In this document: positions 1 through 8,680 of the stretch, piece by piece
Numbering within the stretch: the stretch's first letter is position 1
How the letters are laid out: every line of letters starts with the position of its first letter
NCBI RefSeq assembly: GCF_000152725.1
Contig: NZ_CH724131.1
Span: 1,227,856-1,291,855, forward strand
DNA from: Pseudooceanicola batsensis HTCC2597
GTDB lineage: Bacteria > Pseudomonadota > Alphaproteobacteria > Rhodobacterales > Rhodobacteraceae
Length of the DNA: 64,000 nt
Direction of reading: 5' to 3'
Position numbers and translations under genes: made by a program
The notes under the pieces: model-generated
What the model saw: only the letters and a program-made list of their open reading frames with translations
Databases searched by the model: none
Told to the model about the DNA's origin: nothing

Positions 1-425
1 ATGGTGAACGGCACGTCGAGGATCCGCGCGAGCGTCTGCGCCAGCAGCGTCTTGCCGCAGCCCGTCGGTCCGATCAGCAGGATGTTCGACTTGGCGAGTT
101 CGATGTCGCCGCCGGATTTCGCCGCGTGGTTCAGACGCTTGTAGTGGTTGTGGACGGCCACCGACAGGACGCGTTTCGCGATCTTCTGGCCGATCACGTA
201 GTCGTCCAGCACGTCGCAGATTTCCTGCGGCGTCGGCACGCCTTCCGAGGATTTGAGCCCGGTCGACTTGGTCTCTTCCCGGATGATGTCCATGCAGAGC
301 TCGACGCATTCATCGCAGATGAACACCGTCGGGCCGGCGATCAGCTTGCGGACCTCGTGCTGGCTCTTGCCGCAGAAGCTGCAATAGAGCGTGTTCTTGC
401 TGTCGCCGCCGGAGTTGTTCGCCAT
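1..425 (-). CDS. clpX: ClpX, ATP-dependent protease specificity subunit (N-terminal part)
   Basis: AAA+ unfoldase that feeds substrates to the ClpP peptidase in the cytoplasm. Only the first 141 or so residues lie in the window; the gene runs off the left edge. The N-terminus has the ClpX zinc-binding domain with its four cysteines (CSFCGK near residue 15 and CDECVELC near residue 37), followed by the VIGQ segment and a Walker A motif, GPTGCGKT, near residue 126. The start ATG at 423-425 gives the typical [11 protein letters not shown] opening. It lies 151 bp downstream of clpP on the same strand, the usual clpP-clpX order. Identification is secure. Confidence 0.97.
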   Translation of the reverse strand, partial: MANNSGGDSKNTLYCSFCGKSQHEVRKLIAGPTVFICDECVELCMDIIREETKSTGLKSSEGVPTPQEICDVLDDYVIGQKIAKRVLSVAVHNHYKRLNHAAKSGGDIELAKSNILLIGPTGCGKTLLAQTLARILDVPFT

Positions 426-576
426 CTTACACCTTTCGCCCCAATTGGCGGGGCTTTGCCTGTCCTGGCCGGCCACTGCCGCCTCCGGCCAAGACCTTTG
501 CGGACAAGCCTAGGGCAGCCCCCGGGCATCCACAATGTCAAAAATTCGTCACTTACCGTTCGTGACCGCTGCGTGA

Positions 577-1209
577 CTATGCGTCATCGCCGTCCGCTTT
601 CGGGCGGCTTTCGAAGATCTCGTCGATCAGCCCCCAGTCCTTGGCCTCTTCGGCTGTCATGAAGTTATCGCGTTCCAGCGCATCGACAACCGTCTCGAAA
701 TCCTGGCCGGTGTGTTTCACGTAGATCTTGTTCAGCCGTTCCTTGAGCTTCTCCGTATGGCGGGCGTGGATCATGATGTCCGTCGCCTGCCCGCGATAGC
801 CGCCCGAGGGCTGGTGAACCATGATCTCGGCATTGGGCAGCGCATAGCGCATCCCCGCCGCGCCGCCGGCCAGCAGCAGCGACCCCATCGACGCCGCCTG
901 GCCGATCACCAGCGTACCGACCTTGGGCTTGATGTATTGCATCGTGTCGTAGATCGACAGCCCGCTGGTCACCACGCCGCCGGGGCTGTTGATGTACATC
1001 GAGATGTCCTTGGTCGGGTTCTCGGCCTCGAGGTGCAGAAGCTGCGCCACGATCAGGCTGGACATGCCGTCATGCACCGGGCCGGAGACGAAGATGATCC
1101 GTTCCTTCAGCAGGCGCGAGAAGATGTCGTAGGCCCGTTCGCCACGGCTGGTCTGTTCGACCACCATGGGGACCAGGTTGTTCATGTAATTTTCATAAAG
1201 GTCGCTCAT
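577..1209 (-). CDS. clpP: ClpP, ATP-dependent Clp protease proteolytic subunit
   Basis: Serine peptidase forming the double-heptamer barrel that degrades proteins unfolded by ClpX or ClpA. The 210-residue length is normal. The catalytic triad is visible: Ser107 in GQAASMGS, His132 in MVHQPSGG and Asp181 in ERDNFMT, with the same spacing as E. coli ClpP. The start has a good ribosome site: on the coding strand AGGAGG precedes the ATG by about 10 bases. clpX follows in the same orientation, so the two probably share transcripts. Nothing unusual was seen. Confidence 0.98.
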   Translation of the reverse strand: MSDLYENYMNNLVPMVVEQTSRGERAYDIFSRLLKERIIFVSGPVHDGMSSLIVAQLLHLEAENPTKDISMYINSPGGVVTSGLSIYDTMQYIKPKVGTLVIGQAASMGSLLLAGGAAGMRYALPNAEIMVHQPSGGYRGQATDIMIHARHTEKLKERLNKIYVKHTGQDFETVVDALERDNFMTAEEAKDWGLIDEIFESRPKADGDDA

Positions 1210-1554
1210 GCCGAACCTGCCTCCTGCTACCCGTTCGATCCCTATCGATCAGGATCTAACAGAGTCTTAGTGACGCGCATGGCGGGCTGCAAGGGCACGG
1301 GGTTCATTCCGTAACCCCACCGTAAACGTCGCGGCCGGCAACGTTCGTCCACGCCGGGTCTTCCGTCCCGCTCGCGCGGCGAACACGACATCGCGACCGG
1401 CGGCGTCCCGGGCCGAACTTGCCCCGCCGATCATAACGAACTAAGCACCCGACATCCCGAACGCACCCGGGCGACCGGCCCGAAGCGCAGAAAAAATCAC
1501 TGACGTGCAAGGCACGCTCCCCCCCCCGATGGCGAAGACAGAGACGCAGAGACG
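1210..1554. other. Intergenic region between divergent clpP and ArsR-family gene
   Basis: This 345-bp stretch separates clpP (minus) from the ArsR-type regulator (plus) and must hold both promoters. On the minus strand a TTGCAG hexamer lies 17 bases before TAAGAC upstream of clpP, a weak promoter candidate. There is a run of eight C near 1520. I see no further gene, RNA or repeat here. Confidence 0.4.
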
Positions 1555-1893
1555 ATGGCCCTACCGCACATGAGCCCCGACATCACGGATGAGGACATGG
1601 ACCGCATCGCCGGCAAGGCGACCGAGGCGTCTAATTTCCTCAAGGCGCTCAGCCACGAAGGCCGGATGATGATCCTGTGCCACCTCGTGAGCGGCGAGAA
1701 ATCCGTCACGGAACTCGAAGAACTCCTCTCCGCGCGCCAGGCCGCCGTCTCGCAGCAGCTCTCGCGCCTCCGGCTGGAAGGGCTGGTCGTGCCGCGGCGC
1801 GTGGGCAAGGCGATCTACTACAGCCTCGCCGACGACCGCCCCCGGCGCACGCTGGAACTCGTCTACGACATGTTCTGCGCCGACGGGGTATAG
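1555..1893 (+). CDS. ArsR-family regulator, SqrR/BigR persulfide-sensor type
   Basis: Small winged-helix repressor of 112 residues. The recognition helix region (SARQAAVSQQLSRLRLEGLV, residues 59-78) and the following wing (VGKAIYYSL) are typical ArsR. Two cysteines, Cys42 (ILCHLVSGEKS) and Cys108 (DMFCADG), are 66 residues apart. That is the same spacing as the dithiol pair that BigR and SqrR use to sense persulfide, so I infer a reactive-sulfur sensor rather than a metal sensor. ATG at 1573 (residue 7) is an alternative start. No sulfide:quinone reductase or persulfide dioxygenase lies next to it, so its target is likely elsewhere or itself. Confidence 0.8.
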   Translation: MALPHMSPDITDEDMDRIAGKATEASNFLKALSHEGRMMILCHLVSGEKSVTELEELLSARQAAVSQQLSRLRLEGLVVPRRVGKAIYYSLADDRPRRTLELVYDMFCADGV

Positions 1894-1953
1894 GCCCGGC
1901 GGGCCGATGCCACTGTCATTCGGATGTCACGGATGCCGGAGAGACAGGGCGCC

Positions 1954-2664
1954 ATGACCCATTCACGCTACGCGATCTACGTCTGCCCCGAACCCGGTCC
2001 GTTGGCCGCGTTCGGCGCCGACTGGCTCGGCTGGGATATCGAAACCGGCCGCCCCCGCCCCCATCCCGACATCGCGGGACTGCCATTGCCGGTCTCGGAA
2101 ATCACGGCCACCCCCCGAAAATACGGCTTTCACGGCACGATCAAGCCGCCCTTCCGCCTGGCGTCCGGCCAGGACCCCGAGGCCCTGCGCGAGGCTGCGC
2201 GCGGGCTCTGCGCCGCGCAACCCGAGGTCCGGCTGGAGGGGCTGCGGCTCGAACGGCTCGGCCGGTTCCTGGCCCTGGTCCCCACAGGCGGGACCGAGGC
2301 CCTCTCCGCCCTCGCCGCCAGCGTGGTGGACAGGCTCGACGGGTTCCGCGCGCCGCCGGACGACGCCGAACTGGCCCGACGCCGCGCCCGGCCACTGAGC
2401 CCCCGGCAGGACGCCCTGCTGGCCCGCTGGGGATATCCTTACGTGATGGAGGAGTTCCGCTTCCATCTGACCCTGACCGGCCCGCTGCCCCGCCCGGACA
2501 TGGACCGGATCTCCGACCGGCTACGGGAGGTCACGGCACCGATTCTTCCGGCACCCTTCGTGATTCGCGACCTTTGCCTGGTGGGAGAACGCCCCGACAC
2601 CCGGTTCGAGGTACTGGAACGCCTGAAACTTTCTTCATCGAATCCATGGCGATGCGCGCAGTAA
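1954..2664 (+). CDS. DUF1045 family protein, 2H-phosphoesterase-like
   Basis: A 236-residue protein of the DUF1045 family, often annotated as a putative phosphonate metabolism protein. It shows the two short H-x-T motifs of the 2H phosphoesterase fold: HGTIKPPF at residues 60-67 (His60, Thr62) and HLTLTGPL at 171-178 (His171, Thr173). This predicts a phosphodiester or cyclic phosphate substrate. No other phn gene is present in the window, so a phosphonate role is unsupported by context. I chose ATG 1954 because GGAGAG lies 11 bases upstream; an in-frame ATG at 1924 has no ribosome site. Confidence 0.8.
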   Translation: MTHSRYAIYVCPEPGPLAAFGADWLGWDIETGRPRPHPDIAGLPLPVSEITATPRKYGFHGTIKPPFRLASGQDPEALREAARGLCAAQPEVRLEGLRLERLGRFLALVPTGGTEALSALAASVVDRLDGFRAPPDDAELARRRARPLSPRQDALLARWGYPYVMEEFRFHLTLTGPLPRPDMDRISDRLREVTAPILPAPFVIRDLCLVGERPDTRFEVLERLKLSSSNPWRCAQ

Positions 2665-2666
2665 GT

Positions 2667-2797
2667 TTGCATTTTGGACCAACAAGTCAAAATTATGGCA
2701 AAAATGGTTCGAAAACTGTTACACTCCCTAGTCATAAACATAGGAAATTCCTTTCCATGACCAAGTATGCGGCGGCCTCTGAGCCGCCGCTTTTACG
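2667..2797 (+). ncRNA. Candidate small transcript with strong terminator
   Basis: An unusually AT-rich stretch just after the DUF1045 stop codon. TTGCAT (2667-2672) and AATTAT (2691-2696) are separated by 18 bases, a plausible sigma-70 promoter. About 70 bases later comes a perfect GC hairpin ending in TTTT. The predicted transcript is roughly 95 nt. It contains only very short open frames (21 codons from ATG 2695, with no clear ribosome site). It could instead be the 3' UTR of the DUF1045 gene or the leader of the hydrolase at 2940. Inference from sequence only. Confidence 0.35.
2769..2794 (+). terminator. Rho-independent terminator
   Basis: Eight-bp perfect stem GCGGCGGC / GCCGCCGC (2769-2776 and 2783-2790), loop CTCTGA, followed by TTTT. 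It ends either the DUF1045 transcript or the candidate small RNA. Confidence 0.8.
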
Positions 2798-2939
2798 TGC
2801 CCCCCTCGCCCCCGCATCCCGAGCCTGCCGGAGGCGCGGGCATGAAGCGCCCCGCCTGCCCGATCCGCGTTTGCATCTTTCCACCCGCAGCCGTTCCGCC
2901 TAGGTTGCGCGGCGACCGGACAGGGACAGGAGGACGGGC

Positions 2940-3830
2940 ATGAGCACGGCACAGGTGAACGGTATCGAAATCTGGTACGAGGAGCTCGGCCCCGAGGATG
3001 GCAAACCCATCCTCATGATCTCGGGCGTCGGCACGCAGAGCACGCGCTGGAAGGCCGATTTCGTCGACCTGCTGGTCGCGCGCGGCTACCGTGTCATCAA
3101 GATGGACAACCGCGACATCGGCCTCAGCCAGAAGTTCACCGACCACGGGCTGCCGGACTTCAAGCGGGTCATCGCGGACAAGGCGGCCGGCAAGACGCCG
3201 GACATCCCCTATACACTCTCGGACATGGCCGCCGACGGCGCCGCGCTGCTCGATCACCTCGGGATCGACAAGGCGCATGTCTGCGGCTTCTCCATGGGCG
3301 GCATGATCGTGCAGCTGATGGCGATCGAGCACCCGGACAAGGTGCTCTCGATGAGCTCGGTCATGTCGAATTCGGGCAACCCGGACCTTCCCAAGCCGAC
3401 AGACGCGGCGATGGCGGCGCTGACCCGGCCCCGGCCCGACGCGCTGAAGGATCGCGACGCGTTCATCAATTCCCGGATCGAGACGGACCACGTGATCGGC
3501 TCGCCCGCCTACCCCATCCCGGACGAGGACCTGCGGGCGCAGGCCGAGGCCGATCTCGACCGATCCTACCATCCCACGGGCTTTGCCCGGCAGTATGCCG
3601 CGATCCTCGCCACGCGCGACCGGCGCGCGGAACTGCGGAACCTGACGATGCCCGTGGCGGTGATCCACGGCACCGACGACCCCCTCGTTCCCGTCACCGG
3701 CGGGCGCGACACGGCCGAGAATTGCCCGACCGCGGACCTGATCGAGATCCCCGGCATGGGCCACAACTTTCCGCACGAAGTCTACGAGGCCGTGCTCGAC
3801 GGCATTGAAAAGGCGACCCTGCGCGCGTGA
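2940..3830 (+). CDS. Alpha/beta hydrolase
   Basis: A 296-residue single-domain alpha/beta hydrolase. The nucleophile elbow is GFSMGG with Ser118; the acid is probably in HGTDDPLVP near residue 247 and the histidine in GMGHNFP near 276. A segment around residues 64-92 (KFTDHGLPDFKRVIADKAAG) forms the cap insertion. AGGAGG lies 6 bases before the ATG. The family includes esterases, C-C hydrolases and TAP-like enzymes. No neighbouring pathway gene fixes the substrate, and no signal peptide is seen, so it is cytoplasmic. Confidence 0.85.
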   Translation: MSTAQVNGIEIWYEELGPEDGKPILMISGVGTQSTRWKADFVDLLVARGYRVIKMDNRDIGLSQKFTDHGLPDFKRVIADKAAGKTPDIPYTLSDMAADGAALLDHLGIDKAHVCGFSMGGMIVQLMAIEHPDKVLSMSSVMSNSGNPDLPKPTDAAMAALTRPRPDALKDRDAFINSRIETDHVIGSPAYPIPDEDLRAQAEADLDRSYHPTGFARQYAAILATRDRRAELRNLTMPVAVIHGTDDPLVPVTGGRDTAENCPTADLIEIPGMGHNFPHEVYEAVLDGIEKATLRA

Positions 3831-3876
3831 CGCCCCAGCCGATGCGGGCCCGATGCGTGGCCGGGCCCGCGCCGTT

Positions 3877-4767
3877 CTAAAGCTTGCGCCGGATCATGCC
3901 CTCCTGGGCAATGGTGGCGACCAGCCGCCCGTCGCGGGTGAACACCCGGCCGCCGGTCAGCCCGCGCCCGCCGCCCGACCAGGGGCTGTCCATGCAGTAA
4001 AGCAGCCAATCGTCCATGCGCAGATCGCCGTGGATCCAGGTCGCGTGATCGAGTGAAGCGACGCGCATCCCTTCCGTGAAGAAGCCGACCTCGTGCTTGG
4101 CGAGCGCCGCGCCGATCAGCCCCATGTCCGAGGTATAGACCATCGCCGCGCGGTGCAGCGCCTGGTCGTCGGGCATCGGCGCGTTGGCCCTGATCCAGCG
4201 ATAGGTCTCGCCCTCGGGCGGCGTCATGTCATAGGGCGGAATGAGAGAACAGGGCCGGATCTCGACCGGGCGGTCCCACTCGAGAAAGCGCGCCAGCATG
4301 CCGGGCACCTGATCGCTGTACTTCTCGGCCAGCTGATGCTCGTTCAGAAGGTCCTCCGGCTCGGGGATGTTCTCGGGGAACGGATCGGTATGCGAAAACC
4401 CCTCTTCCTGAACCTGGAACGAGGCCGCGAGATTGAGGATGGGCTGACCGTTCTGGATCGCGATCACCCGCCGCGTGTTGAACGAGCGGCCGTCCATGTC
4501 GCGCTCGACCCGGTAGAGCACCGGCAGGGTGGCGTCGCCGGGCCGCATGAAATAGGCGTGGAGGGAATGGTTCAGCCGGTCGCCCTCGACCGTGTTCGCG
4601 GCCGCCATCAGCGCCTGACCCAGAACCTGCCCGCCGAACATGCGCCCCTTGCCGTTCGGGGTTTCGCGCCCGCGAAAGAAATTGTCCTCGATCCGCTCGA
4701 CCGTCAGGATCGGGGTCATCGCATCGTCGGCACGGGGCAGAGCGGGCTCGGGGGTCTGGTCAGTCAT
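3877..4767 (-). CDS. tesB: Acyl-CoA thioesterase II (TesB-like)
   Basis: Double hot-dog thioesterase of 296 residues that hydrolyses acyl-CoA to free acid and CoA. The N-terminal half has the typical NFFRGRETPNGKGRMFGGQ segment and the C-terminal half contains SLDHATWIHGD, which carries the conserved aspartate of the TesB catalytic triad. The start at 4767 (MTDQTPEPALP) was chosen because residues upstream of it in the same frame do not resemble the family. It stands alone, convergent with the alpha/beta hydrolase gene. Consistent with the fatty-acid theme of nearby genes but not obviously in an operon with them. Confidence 0.9.
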   Translation of the reverse strand: MTDQTPEPALPRADDAMTPILTVERIEDNFFRGRETPNGKGRMFGGQVLGQALMAAANTVEGDRLNHSLHAYFMRPGDATLPVLYRVERDMDGRSFNTRRVIAIQNGQPILNLAASFQVQEEGFSHTDPFPENIPEPEDLLNEHQLAEKYSDQVPGMLARFLEWDRPVEIRPCSLIPPYDMTPPEGETYRWIRANAPMPDDQALHRAAMVYTSDMGLIGAALAKHEVGFFTEGMRVASLDHATWIHGDLRMDDWLLYCMDSPWSGGGRGLTGGRVFTRDGRLVATIAQEGMIRRKL

Positions 4768-4948
4768 GTAGCTCTCGGAACCTGTGAAATCTGCCTCTGG
4801 TTCCGCCAAGACCAGCGCGATTGCAAGGCGTTTCTGACCTGGCACCGGGTTTGCGGCGCCACCGGACCGCGACGCCGAGACAGCAGCCGACGCCGCTGGA
4901 ACCCCGCTGCGACGCGCCGAATCCGCGCGCAACCACTGGGTCGCGGCG

Positions 4949-5416
4949 TCAGTCGTGCGAGGGACGCCGACCCGATGGCGCGCGATACGGCCGCGTGACG
5001 TCGCGCAGTCGCAGTTCCGGCGCCTCGACCGTGACCCGGATCGCCCCGTCCCCCGCCAGAGTCAGCAGCACGTCACCGCCGGGCGCCTGTTCGTCCAGCT
5101 CGAAGCTCACGGACAGAAGGGACAGCACGAGCCCCTCGTCGCGCCGGTCCACGCCTTGGCTGGCGACGGCCATGGCATTTTCGATCACAAGGACCGACCG
5201 GACGCGCTCGGGCGCATGGCGGCCGGCGCCGCGGTCCTCCCATCTGAATCGATTGAGCAGGAGCGAGACACGCCGCCCCGCCTGATCCCACTGGATATCC
5301 GTCGCCCCGAAGACGGCATCCTGCACGAGCGCCGAGAGGATCCCGATATCCTCGGCATCCTCCGCCCCCAGGTTCAGCGGGGCTTCCCGCCCCTCTTCAA
5401 AGCGCGCGTCGGTCAT
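4949..5416 (-). CDS. DUF2948 family protein
   Basis: A 155-residue protein of unknown function that commonly follows murA in alphaproteobacteria. Recognisable segments are [21 protein letters not shown] near the N-terminus and NRFRWED in the middle; the C-terminal half is rich in beta strands. It has no signal peptide or membrane segment. Its ATG overlaps the murA stop codon as ATGA (5413-5416), so translation is coupled to murA. A peptidoglycan-related role would be guilt by association only. Confidence 0.8.
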   Translation of the reverse strand: MTDARFEEGREAPLNLGAEDAEDIGILSALVQDAVFGATDIQWDQAGRRVSLLLNRFRWEDRGAGRHAPERVRSVLVIENAMAVASQGVDRRDEGLVLSLLSVSFELDEQAPGGDVLLTLAGDGAIRVTVEAPELRLRDVTRPYRAPSGRRPSHD

Positions 5417-6681
5417 GTTCCCTGCACCCGTTCGATCTTGGCGCCGCACGCCTGTAGCTTTTCCTCGACCCGCTCGTATCCGCGATCGAGGTGATAGACC
5501 CGGCTGACCATGGTCTCGCCCTCGGCCGCCAGCCCGGCCAGGATCAAGCTGACCGAGGCCCGCAGATCCGTCGCCATGACGGGCGCGCCCTTCAGCCGCT
5601 CGACGCCGGTGACTGTCGCGATGCCGCCCTGGACATCTATGTCGGCGCCCATCCGCAAGAGTTCGGGCGCATGCATGAACCTGTTCTCGAAAATCTTTTC
5701 TTCAAGCACCGAGACTCCGTCCGCCGTGCAGAGCAGCGCCATCATCTGCGCCTGCAGGTCGGTCGGGAAACCGGGAAAGGGCTCGGTCGTGACGTCGACC
5801 GCCGAGACCCGGTCGCCCCGGCGACGGACGGTCAGCCCCGCTTCGGTCTCGGTGACCTCGACCCCGGCGGCGTCCAGCCGTTCCGCGAAGGCGGTCACCA
5901 GTTCCAGACGTCCGCCCAGACAGGTCACCTCTCCGCCGCAGATCGCCGGGGCGAGCATGTAGGTACCCAGCTCGATCCGGTCGGTCACGACAGGGTGCGT
6001 CGCGCCGCCCAGCCGGTCGACGCCCTGGATGGTGATCGTCGACGTCCCCTCGCCCTCGATCTGCGCGCCCATCTTGCGCAGGCAGCGCGCCAGGTCGACG
6101 ATCTCGGGCTCACGCGCGGCGTTCTTCAGCACCGTCGCCCCCTTCGCCAGCGTTGCTGCCATCAGCGCGTTCTCGGTCGCGCCGACCGAGACGAACGGAA
6201 ACTCGACCACACCGCCCTTCAGGCCACCGGGCGCCCTGGCGTGCACATAGCCTTCGCGCAGGTCCAGCTCGGCCCCCATGGCCTCGAGCGCCCTGAGATG
6301 GAGATCGACCGGGCGCGCGCCGATCGCGCAACCGCCGGGCAGCGAGACCTCGGCGCGGCCCGTGCGCGCCAGAAGCGGCCCCAGCACGAGGATCGAGGCC
6401 CGCATCTTGCGCACGATGTCGTAATCGGCCCTGTGGTTGTCCAGACCGTGCGACGACAGTGCAAGCACCTTGCCGTCCTGCAACGGCGAGACCTCGGCCC
6501 CGAGCGACTGCAGAAGCGTCGTCATCGTGCGGATATCGCTTAGCCGGGGCGCGTTGGTCAGGGTCAGCGGCTCGTCCGACAAAAGCGTCGCCGGCATCAG
6601 CGTGAGACAGGCGTTCTTTGCCCCCGCGATCGGAATGTTGCCGTTGAGAGGGCCATTGCCCGTGACGATGATCTGATCCAT
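5413..6681 (-). CDS. murA: MurA, UDP-N-acetylglucosamine 1-carboxyvinyltransferase
   Basis: First committed step of peptidoglycan synthesis: transfers enolpyruvate from PEP to UDP-GlcNAc in the cytoplasm. Length 422 residues, normal. Lys22-Asn23 in GAKNACL bind substrate, and the active-site loop [15 protein letters not shown] carries Cys118, the residue modified by fosfomycin, so the enzyme should be fosfomycin-sensitive unless other mechanisms intervene. It is followed by the overlapping DUF2948 gene and preceded by a 55-codon gene only 22 bp upstream. Confidence 0.97.
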   Translation of the reverse strand: MDQIIVTGNGPLNGNIPIAGAKNACLTLMPATLLSDEPLTLTNAPRLSDIRTMTTLLQSLGAEVSPLQDGKVLALSSHGLDNHRADYDIVRKMRASILVLGPLLARTGRAEVSLPGGCAIGARPVDLHLRALEAMGAELDLREGYVHARAPGGLKGGVVEFPFVSVGATENALMAATLAKGATVLKNAAREPEIVDLARCLRKMGAQIEGEGTSTITIQGVDRLGGATHPVVTDRIELGTYMLAPAICGGEVTCLGGRLELVTAFAERLDAAGVEVTETEAGLTVRRRGDRVSAVDVTTEPFPGFPTDLQAQMMALLCTADGVSVLEEKIFENRFMHAPELLRMGADIDVQGGIATVTGVERLKGAPVMATDLRASVSLILAGLAAEGETMVSRVYHLDRGYERVEEKLQACGAKIERVQGT

Positions 6682-6703
6682 GCTGCCCGCCTTTTCTGCC
6701 GGG

Positions 6704-6871
6704 TCACTCCCCGGCCTTGTCGCCTGTATTGGTCTTGTCCGTCCCGGCCCCGCGCGCTTTCGCCTGCGCCTTGCGCTTCGCGAGGTTCGCCTTCAGCGCC
6801 GATTTCAGCCGGTCCTCGCGCGCCTCGCCCGGCTTGGCGCGCCCATCCGAAGGGGTCTTCTTATCACTCAT
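6704..6871 (-). CDS. Small lysine/alanine-rich protein upstream of murA
   Basis: A 55-codon frame starting [20 protein letters not shown] and continuing with a basic, helical stretch ([20 protein letters not shown]). The composition is rich in Lys, Ala, Arg and Glu, with no hydrophobic segment. Short proteins of this kind are often seen directly before murA in Rhodobacteraceae. It ends 22 bp before the murA start on the same strand and is probably cotranscribed. Function unknown. The coding call rests on codon composition, position and the family habit. Confidence 0.65.
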   Translation of the reverse strand: MSDKKTPSDGRAKPGEAREDRLKSALKANLAKRKAQAKARGAGTDKTNTGDKAGE

Positions 6872-6966
6872 GGGACCTCTGTAAATCAGTCCGGAAAAAG
6901 CGTCCAGATTGCGCTTGCAAGGTGTGTCGATACCGTCTAATCACCCGCCACGGCCAACGGCCCCCC

Positions 6967-7041
6967 GCCGCAGTAGCTCAGTGGTAGAGCGCACCCTTGG
7001 TAAGGGTGAGGTCGGGAGTTCAATCCTCCCCTGCGGCACCA
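6967..7041 (+). tRNA. tRNA-Thr (anticodon GGT)
   Basis: Complete cloverleaf. The acceptor stem GCCGCAG pairs with CTGCGGC. The D arm contains AGCTCAGTGGTAGAGC. The anticodon stem CACCC/GGGTG encloses the loop TTGGTAA with anticodon GGT, reading ACC. The T arm is GGGAG-TTCAATC-CTCCC, and CCA is encoded at 7039-7041. No repeat of its 3' end was noticed, so it is not an obvious integration site here. Confidence 0.97.
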
Positions 7042-7176
7042 TGAATTTTCTCAAGATCAACTAGACCGGATCGCTGCGGTTCGCCGGCCCCGTATCCTCC
7101 GTCGCAGACGGACGACGGCAATATCCAGCACCCCCCCCCGCGCCGAGCGCGAGGGCCGAGGACTGGCCCGGGCGGC

Positions 7177-8451
7177 CTAGTGCCGGTGCGGGATGCGGAC
7201 CATCAGGTCTTCATAGCCCCGCACGAAGACCGAGAACGACCGTTTCGGTTCTTCGAGCACCTCGATCACGGGGAACCGCTTGAGGATTTCTTCCCACAGG
7301 ATCTGAAGCTGCATCTCGGCGACGCGATTGCCGAAACACCGGTGGATCCCGAAACCGAAGCTAAGATGAGAACGGACATTCTTGCGCGTGATCTCATAGG
7401 CGTCCGGATTCTCGAAATGCCGTTCGTCGCGATTGCCCGAGAGATACCACATGACGACCCGGTCGCCCTTGCGGATCGTCTTGCCGTGCATCTCGACATC
7501 TTCCTTCGCCGTCCGCGCCATATGCGCCAGCGGCGTCTGCCAGCGTATGGTTTCGGACACCATCCCGGGAACCAGAGACGGGTCGCCGCGCAGCAGATCG
7601 TACTGCCGGGGGAACCGGTTCAGCGCATAGACCGAGCCCGAGAGCGTGTTCCGCGTCGTGTCGTTCCCGCCGACGATCAGCAGGATGACGTTGCCGTAAA
7701 AGACATGACGCGGCATCGAGGCGGTCTGTTCGCCCTGGGCCAGCATCGAGACCAGGTCGAACCCGCCGTCCCGCGTGGCCCGGTCCTTCCAGAGTTGGTC
7801 GAACGCCGCGAAACAGGCGTCCATCTCCTGCTTCTTGTGCTCCCAGCTTTCCACCGGTCCGTGACCGGGGGCATTGGTGATCATGTCCGACCAGTGGGTC
7901 AGCTTCCGACGCTCCTCGAAGGGAAAGTCGAAGAGCGTGGCGAGGGTCATCGCCGTGAACTCCTTGGAGACGAGGTCCACCCAGTCGAAGGGCTCTCCTA
8001 TGGGCAGACGGTCGAGCAGATGGGCTGCTCTCTCCCGGAGCAGAGCCGACAGCTTCTTCAGGTTCGGCGGTTGCACCACGGGACCGACAGCCTTGCGTTG
8101 CGGGCCGTGGTCGGGCTGGTCCATCGTGATGAACCCGACGCCGTCATTGCTCTGATACCGGTTGAATTCGATCGTCTCCGCCGTGCGCAGGGTGATCGCC
8201 TCGGCCGAGGAGAACCTCCTGTGATCGAGATCCACGGCGGCGATGTCGTCATAGCGCGTGATCGACCAGTGCGGTTCGTAATTGCCCGTCTCGCACCAGT
8301 GCACCGGATCCTCGTTGCGCAGGCGTTCGAAGAACGGCAGTTCCGTGTTCGTGGCAAAGAGCGAGGCCCGCGCCGCGGTGAATTCCGCCAGCGGCGCCGC
8401 CAGCGCCGCCTGCTGCGTCTCGTTCAGCCTACCGTGAATCGCGTCATCCAT
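7177..8451 (-). CDS. Cytochrome P450, CYP153-like
   Basis: Soluble bacterial P450 of 424 residues. Visible landmarks are the I-helix GGNDTTRN (261-268), the ExxR motif Glu300-Arg303 (SETIRW), and the heme-binding loop FGFGIHRCFGN with axial Cys372. GGNDTTRN and SFGFGIHRC are typical of CYP153 alkane/fatty-acid omega-hydroxylases, so I infer terminal hydroxylation of a hydrophobic chain. CYP153 needs a ferredoxin and reductase, and neither is adjacent. An acyl-CoA synthetase gene lies upstream on the same strand after 229 bp, which fits oxidation of the product to an acid and then to a CoA ester. Confidence 0.85.
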   Translation of the reverse strand: MDDAIHGRLNETQQAALAAPLAEFTAARASLFATNTELPFFERLRNEDPVHWCETGNYEPHWSITRYDDIAAVDLDHRRFSSAEAITLRTAETIEFNRYQSNDGVGFITMDQPDHGPQRKAVGPVVQPPNLKKLSALLRERAAHLLDRLPIGEPFDWVDLVSKEFTAMTLATLFDFPFEERRKLTHWSDMITNAPGHGPVESWEHKKQEMDACFAAFDQLWKDRATRDGGFDLVSMLAQGEQTASMPRHVFYGNVILLIVGGNDTTRNTLSGSVYALNRFPRQYDLLRGDPSLVPGMVSETIRWQTPLAHMARTAKEDVEMHGKTIRKGDRVVMWYLSGNRDERHFENPDAYEITRKNVRSHLSFGFGIHRCFGNRVAEMQLQILWEEILKRFPVIEVLEEPKRSFSVFVRGYEDLMVRIPHRH

Positions 8452-8680
8452 GTCCGAGCCTCCCTTCCCGAACGCCCCGGACCCCGGGACGCGCCCCCAT
8501 TGGACATGCCCGGAAGAGTCGGTGCAAGTCCCGCCTGGTATCCCCTTGCGTCACTTGGGAAGGCCGAACCGGCCGCGGGGCAGATCGTCGCGGCGCGACA
8601 TACACGGGGCGCGCCCGAGGCCCGCTCTGCCCGCCGCGGCCTGCTGGTGGCGCGGCGGCCGTCGGACCGCCGCGACCGGA

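Noticed and set aside
2793-3776. Minus-strand frame of 327 codons across the hydrolase gene
   Set aside because: Antisense to a clear alpha/beta hydrolase with catalytic motifs; no ribosome site or family similarity.
6967-7041. tRNA-Thr as an integration site
   Set aside because: No repeat of its 3' end and no integrase or foreign genes next to it were seen.
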